In this document: in pieces, positions 5,935 to 10,149 of the stretch | Position numbering within the stretch: position 1 is the first letter of the stretch | Layout of the letters: each line of letters starts with the position of its first letter | NCBI GenBank assembly: GCA_011330545.1 | Contig: DRQI01000219.1 | Span: 1-10,149 of the forward strand | DNA: 10,149 bases | Direction: 5' to 3' | Origin: Flavobacteriia bacterium | Lineage (GTDB): Bacteria > Bacteroidota > Bacteroidia > Flavobacteriales > Flavobacteriaceae | The notes under the pieces: generated by a model | The model's input: the letters and a program-made list of their open reading frames with translations, nothing else | The model's database searches: none | What the model was told of the DNA's origin: nothing | Translations under genes and position numbers: made by a program

Positions 5935-7139
5935 AAATTATCTTTGTAATTATTAGTATAAGCTGCCTTTTTTCTTGTAAGAATGAGAAACAACCCGAAC
6001 TAAAACAAGGCTTTTGGCGCGCTAAAATACAGATGCAAGGCCAATTGCTGCCTTTTAATTTTGAAATCATCAAAGACACCCTAAAATACAAGGCAAACCT
6101 TATCAATAGTAAAGAAGTTATTCCTTTAGACGAGATTGAAATAGTGGGTGATTCTGTATTTATTACTCTGCACATTTTTGATATTGACTTACGGGCAAAA
6201 ATTAATGGAGATACCCTTAACGGATGGTATATCAAAAACTACAAAGAAAATTATAAGGTACCGTTTACGGCAACTTATGGAAAAGCCACCCGTTTTGAAA
6301 ATCCGAAAAGCACGACTGAATTTGACGGTAATTGGCAAACTACTTTTGTTGAAGATGATGGCACTTCCTATCCGGCAGTAGGTATTTTTAAAAAAGAAGG
6401 TGATTTATTAACCGGAACCTTCTTAACAGAAACCGGTGATTATCGTTATTTGGAAGGGTATACAGAAGGCAATCAAATGCACTTGTTTACCTTTGACGGC
6501 AACCATGCTTTTATCTTTAATGCCACCGTGAAAAACGATTCTCTACAAGGCGAATTTTTATCAGGCAAAGACTATAGAGAAACTTTTTCAGCGTATAAAG
6601 ATAACCAAGCAGCACTTGCCGATGCCAATAAACTTACCTATTTGAAAGAAGGATATGACCATATCGAATTTTCCTTTCCGGGATTAGACGGAAAACCCGT
6701 AAGCTTACAAGACAAAAAATATCAGCACAAAGTAGTGTTATTACAAATTTTTGGCACTTGGTGCCCGAATTGTATGGACGAAACTAAATTTTATCGCAAT
6801 TGGTATGAAAAAAACAACGATAAAGGTGTCGAAATTATCGGATTGGCCTATGAAGCCAAAGACGATTTTGAATATGCCAAGGCGAGAGTCGAAAAAATGA
6901 AACAAAAATATAAGGTAGGGTATGACTATGTAATTGCCGGGGTTTATGATAAAGAAGCTGCCGCTAAAACCTTGCCGATGTTAAACCATATTATTTCTTT
7001 TCCCACCACCATTTTTATTGATAAAAAAGGTACCGTGCGCAGAATACATACCGGCTTTTCAGGGCCCGCAACGGGTAAATATTACGAAGCATTTGTAGAT
7101 GATTTTAATAGCTTTATGAATCAATTACTCAACGAGTAA
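5922..7139 (+). CDS. TlpA-like thioredoxin-fold lipoprotein with two N-terminal beta domains
   Basis: The 405-residue product has a lipoprotein signal peptide with lipobox LFSC (lipid-bound Cys19), so it is anchored in the envelope. Two related beta-rich domains follow, about 28-118 (GFWRAKIQMQGQLLPFNFEI ... DTLNGWY) and 131-225 (GNWQTTFVEDDGTSYPAVG ... DSLQGEF). Residues 245-405 are a thioredoxin fold of the TlpA/AhpC type: FSFPGLDGKPVSL, then VVLLQIFGTWCPNCMDE with active cysteines C281 and C284, and the cis-proline in SFPTTIFID (P361). TlpA-like proteins handle thiol-disulfide exchange outside the cytoplasm; the partner here is unknown. The first domain resembles the N-terminal part of many flavobacterial TlpA-family proteins. 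The ATG lies within the end of the Kelch gene (13-base overlap). The envelope neighbours suggest a shared task, perhaps redox maintenance of an exported protein. Confidence 0.86.
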   Translation: MERIKIIFVIISISCLFSCKNEKQPELKQGFWRAKIQMQGQLLPFNFEIIKDTLKYKANLINSKEVIPLDEIEIVGDSVFITLHIFDIDLRAKINGDTLNGWYIKNYKENYKVPFTATYGKATRFENPKSTTEFDGNWQTTFVEDDGTSYPAVGIFKKEGDLLTGTFLTETGDYRYLEGYTEGNQMHLFTFDGNHAFIFNATVKNDSLQGEFLSGKDYRETFSAYKDNQAALADANKLTYLKEGYDHIEFSFPGLDGKPVSLQDKKYQHKVVLLQIFGTWCPNCMDETKFYRNWYEKNNDKGVEIIGLAYEAKDDFEYAKARVEKMKQKYKVGYDYVIAGVYDKEAAAKTLPMLNHIISFPTTIFIDKKGTVRRIHTGFSGPATGKYYEAFVDDFNSFMNQLLNE

Positions 7140-7336
7140 ATTCAGTTTGGCGCGATATATGTAATGCCTAATACTAAATTAGAAGTTTATCAGTAAATGT
7201 TAAAGTAGCTAAAATCTAATTGTTTTTGGTAGATATTTCTTGAACAATACTATCTAAAAGCATCAACAGTATTTAATTTATTACTGTGGTAAAAAAAGAC
7301 AGCTATCAAACGCTTTCGTATTTAACTTAGAATCGC

Positions 7337-7383
7337 AATTGTTAAAATATTTCTTAACAAAATGTTATAATTAATTAACAATT
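7337..7383. repeat. Cluster of TTAACA/TGTTAA inverted repeats
   Basis: AATTGTTAA (7337-7345) is exactly complementary to TTAACAATT (7375-7383). Between them lies a second small palindrome, TAACA-AAA-TGTTA (7355-7367). Four half-sites in alternating orientation within 47 bases could be an operator or hairpin ahead of the TPR gene promoter; chance is possible in such AT-rich DNA. Confidence 0.35.
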
Positions 7384-7407
7384 ATACAATTTCAGTTGAA
7401 ATGAACG

Positions 7408-7436
7408 TTGTTTAATTTATGTATGGGTTATTTTTA
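7408..7436 (+). promoter_or_regulatory. Candidate promoter for the TPR gene
   Basis: TTG (7408-7410), 18 bases, then TATTTTTA (7429-7436), which differs from TAnnTTTG only in the last base. Transcription would begin near 7442, only a few bases before the ATG at 7446, which favours the second in-frame ATG at 7461 as start if this promoter is used. Confidence 0.4.
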
Positions 7437-7445
7437 ACTCCCAAA

Positions 7446-10149
7446 ATGAAACGTCAAAAAATGAAGCATCGCACTATTTGGTTTGTATCCTTATTTTTAT
7501 TTTTCTCATCGCTTGGCTTTGCACAAAAATCTGATATTTATACCAACTCGTTAAGAGATTATAATCATGCCGTTGAACTTTACAACAACAGAGATTTTGT
7601 AGCCGCCAAACACTTATTTAATAAATTAAAAAGCCAGTTTGACGATAGCTCTGAAAAAAAGGCAAATTGCGAATATTACGAAGCCTTTTGTGCCATACGG
7701 TTAGGCGACCAAAATGGCGACCAGATGATGCGCAATTTTGTAGAGCGTTATCCTACCAGTACCAAACAAAATACGGCATTCTTAGAAGTTGGCGATTATT
7801 ATTTTAAAAATGCCAATTATCCCTATGCTTTAAAATGGTATAAACGGGTAGAAACTAGAAATCTCTCTATAGGCCAAGAAGAAGATTATAATTTTAAATA
7901 CGGTTATGGCTTATTTGCCATGCATAGCTATCAGCGCGCCAAAGAATATTTTCAAAAACTATTGACATCGCAAGAATACGGGTCTCAAGCCAAATACTAT
8001 TACGGATTTATCGCTTACCAAGATGATGATTATGAAAATGCCAACCGATATTTAAGCCAAATAGCCGACGATAAAGAATTGGGCGATGATGTACCTTATT
8101 ACATGGCAAATATCAAATTTAAAACCGGTAAATTTCAAGAAGCCATTGAAATTGCAGAGCCTTTTTTAGCCAAAGCCGATAGAAATCAACATTCAGAAAT
8201 TTCTAAGATTATTGGCGAGAGCTATTTCAATTTAGAACAGTACGGCAAAGCCATTCCACACCTCAAGAATTACAAAGGCAAACGCCGCCGGTGGAATAAT
8301 ACCGATTACTACATGTTAGGATATGCTTATTACAAACAACAAGATTTTGAAAATGCCATTGCCTATTTTAATAAGATTATTGGAGGCAACAATGCCGTAG
8401 CACAAAATGCTTATTACCATTTGGCAGAATGTTATTTGGAAACCGACCAAAAAACAGAAGCCTTGAATGCCTTTAGAAATGCGTCGCAAATGGATTATGA
8501 CAATGACATTAAAAAAGACGCCTGGCTCAACTATGCCAAATTGAGTTATGAAATTGGCAATCCGTATAAAAGTGTACCCGATGTATTACAAGAGTATTTA
8601 GATACCTATCCGAAATCGGAAGCCAAAGACGAAATCAACGAATTGTTAATCAGTGCTTATATCACTTCAAAAGACTATGAAGGAGCCTTACAAGCCTTGA
8701 AAGATAAAAAAGATGCCGGCAATAGAGAAGTGTATCAAAAAGTAGCTTTGTACAGGGGCATCCAGCTGTTCAATGACAATTCATTAAACGATGCCAAAGA
8801 ACATTTCGAGGTAGCCATTAATGAGCCTAGAGAGAATTCTATTACGGCAAGAGGTATTTTTTGGAAAGCCGAAACCGATTATTTATTGAATAATTTCAAT
8901 GATGCTTTGGTGGGCTTTCAGCAGTATGACGGAATGCGTAAACCGGATACATTGGCGGAAAATAAGAACTTAGGCTATAACATTGCTTATGCCTATTTTA
9001 AATTAAAAGATTATAACAAAGCCGGCGATCAATTTCAAAAGTACCTCAATTCAAATCCTGATGACGATGCTAGAATAAACGATAGTTACTTGCGTTTGGG
9101 CGATACTTATTTTGTATCGAGTAATTATAAAAAAGCTATTGAGGCCTACAATAAAGTAATAGAAGCCAACGGAATAGATACTGATTACGCACACTTTCAA
9201 CGCGCTATCAGTTACGGGTTTATCGGAAAAAACAATACGAAAATTGATGACCTTACCGCGTTTTTGTCTACTTACCCTACATCTACTTTACGCGATGATG
9301 CCTATTACGAATTAGGAAATTCGTATGTAAGAGCTGATAACAATGACGAAGCCCTTAAAACCTATGATAAGCTGTTAAAATACCACAAACGCAGTTCATA
9401 CGTGCCAAAAGCCTTATTAAAACAAGGATTGATTTATTATAATACCGAAAGAGACAATCAGGCATTAGACAAATACAGGCGTGTGGTAAAAGAGTTTCCT
9501 AATACAGATGAAGCCAAACAAGCCGTTTCCAATGCACGTCAAATTTATGTCGATTTAGGCCGTGTAGACGAATATGCCGATTGGGTAAAAGATATAGACT
9601 TTGTCAATGTTACCGATGCCGATTTAGATAATGATATGTATGAGTCTGCCGAAAAACAATACTTACAAAACAATCGCAAAAAAGCCATTCCGGCTTTTAG
9701 AAAATATATCGAACGTTTTCCCAATGGCGTACATGCCTTACAGGCCAATTTTTATTTGGCAGAATCACTATTTGCCGAAAACAAACTGGGGCAAACCGAA
9801 AAATATTACAGTTTTGTAATTGACCAAGAGCGCAATGAATTTACTGAGCAAGCCTTATCGAGGTTGGCACAAGTATACCTGGAAGCCAATCAATGGGCAA
9901 AAGCCATGCCTGTATTAGAGCGGTTGGAAGAGCAAGCAGATTTTCCTCAAAATATCACCTTTGCACAAAGTAATTTGATGAAAGGGCATTATGCTTTAGA
10001 ACATTACCAACAAGCAGTGGCTTATGCCGAAAAAGTATTGCAACGTTCAAAATTAGAAAATAGGGTGAAATCAGATGCTAAAGTTATCATTGCCCGCTCA
10101 GCCATAAAGACAGGTGACGAAGACAAAGCACAAGAAGCCTATAAGGAAG
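7446..10149 (+). CDS. Large secreted TPR-repeat protein (runs off right edge)
   Basis: The frame is open from the ATG at 7446 to the window end, 901 codons without a stop. A signal peptide is present (MKHRTIW, hydrophobic core, SSLGFAQ; cleavage near A26-Q27). No lipobox cysteine follows, so a soluble periplasmic or surface protein is likely, unlike the TPR lipoprotein SprE/PorW. The remainder is built of tetratricopeptide repeats about 34 residues long, for example AYYHLAECYLETDQKTEALNAF, YNIAYAYFKLKDYNKAGDQF, SYLRLGDTYFVSSNYKKAIEAY, AYYELGNSYVRADNNDEALKTY and NFYLAESLFAENKLGQTEKYY. Such arrays form helical scaffolds for protein binding; the spacing resembles YbgF/BamD-like outer-membrane-associated TPRs, but a specific role cannot be assigned. 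Two starts are possible: 7446 and 7461 (MKHRTIW); the second gives a cleaner signal peptide and better promoter spacing. No frameshift was found. Confidence 0.85.
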   Translation, partial: MKRQKMKHRTIWFVSLFLFFSSLGFAQKSDIYTNSLRDYNHAVELYNNRDFVAAKHLFNKLKSQFDDSSEKKANCEYYEAFCAIRLGDQNGDQMMRNFVERYPTSTKQNTAFLEVGDYYFKNANYPYALKWYKRVETRNLSIGQEEDYNFKYGYGLFAMHSYQRAKEYFQKLLTSQEYGSQAKYYYGFIAYQDDDYENANRYLSQIADDKELGDDVPYYMANIKFKTGKFQEAIEIAEPFLAKADRNQHSEISKIIGESYFNLEQYGKAIPHLKNYKGKRRRWNNTDYYMLGYAYYKQQDFENAIAYFNKIIGGNNAVAQNAYYHLAECYLETDQKTEALNAFRNASQMDYDNDIKKDAWLNYAKLSYEIGNPYKSVPDVLQEYLDTYPKSEAKDEINELLISAYITSKDYEGALQALKDKKDAGNREVYQKVALYRGIQLFNDNSLNDAKEHFEVAINEPRENSITARGIFWKAETDYLLNNFNDALVGFQQYDGMRKPDTLAENKNLGYNIAYAYFKLKDYNKAGDQFQKYLNSNPDDDARINDSYLRLGDTYFVSSNYKKAIEAYNKVIEANGIDTDYAHFQRAISYGFIGKNNTKIDDLTAFLSTYPTSTLRDDAYYELGNSYVRADNNDEALKTYDKLLKYHKRSSYVPKALLKQGLIYYNTERDNQALDKYRRVVKEFPNTDEAKQAVSNARQIYVDLGRVDEYADWVKDIDFVNVTDADLDNDMYESAEKQYLQNNRKKAIPAFRKYIERFPNGVHALQANFYLAESLFAENKLGQTEKYYSFVIDQERNEFTEQALSRLAQVYLEANQWAKAMPVLERLEEQADFPQNITFAQSNLMKGHYALEHYQQAVAYAEKVLQRSKLENRVKSDAKVIIARSAIKTGDEDKAQEAYKE

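Larger units (their letters stand above)
7140..7445. other. AT-rich intergenic region before the TPR gene
   Basis: These 306 bases hold no convincing gene on either strand. They contain a short inverted repeat ACAGTA (7266-7271) / TACTGT (7282-7287) with a 10-base spacer, the TTAACA/TGTTAA cluster at 7337-7383, and a promoter candidate at 7408-7436. No clear terminator follows the stop at 7139. Confidence 0.6.

Noticed and set aside
7266..7287. ACAGTA / TACTGT inverted repeat as terminator of the thioredoxin gene
   Set aside because: Only 6 pairs with a 10-base AT spacer, followed by GGTAAAAAAAG rather than a T run, and more than 120 bases after the stop codon.

Overview
The window looks like chromosome of a low-GC member of the Bacteroidota, most likely family Flavobacteriaceae. 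The basis is AT-rich DNA, no Shine-Dalgarno sequences before the starts, several matches to the Bacteroidota promoter (TTG, about 20 bases, TAnnTTTG), signal peptides ending in AQ or SQ, and a TlpA-type lipoprotein of a kind common in this group. No rRNA, tRNA, CRISPR array, phage gene or intact transposase was found.

Left part (1-1490). The 5' part of a minus-strand aldehyde dehydrogenase gene, best matched to CoA-acylating methylmalonate-semialdehyde dehydrogenase, leaves through the left edge. A divergent promoter region separates it from a small exported protein of unknown function (733-1125). Next comes a 290-bp element without a gene (1195-1484), bounded by perfect 25-bp inverted repeats that end in TTAA and containing further nested palindromes. 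It looks like a MITE or a deleted insertion sequence. It ends 5 bases before the probable TTG start of the next gene.

Middle part (1490-4262). A GT4-type glycosyltransferase on the plus strand converges with a minus-strand pair, ftsE followed by a GT2 glycosyltransferase. The GT2 reading frame has its complete N-terminal fold but no ATG, GTG or TTG in front of it, so it either starts at a rare codon or is damaged. No ftsX lies next to ftsE in the window.

Right part (4263-10149). Divergent from ftsE are three closely packed plus-strand genes for exported proteins: a small lipocalin-like protein, a secreted Kelch beta-propeller, and a lipoprotein with two related beta-rich domains before a C-terminal thioredoxin domain (WCPNC). 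The last two overlap by 13 bases. This looks like a small envelope operon; its substrate and purpose cannot be read from the sequence. After a 306-bp AT-rich gap with inverted repeats, a very large secreted TPR protein (at least 901 residues) runs off the right edge.

No clearly new defence or mobile system is visible. The best leads are the MITE-like element at the glycosyltransferase start, the GT2 gene without a normal start codon, and the lipocalin-Kelch-thioredoxin cassette.
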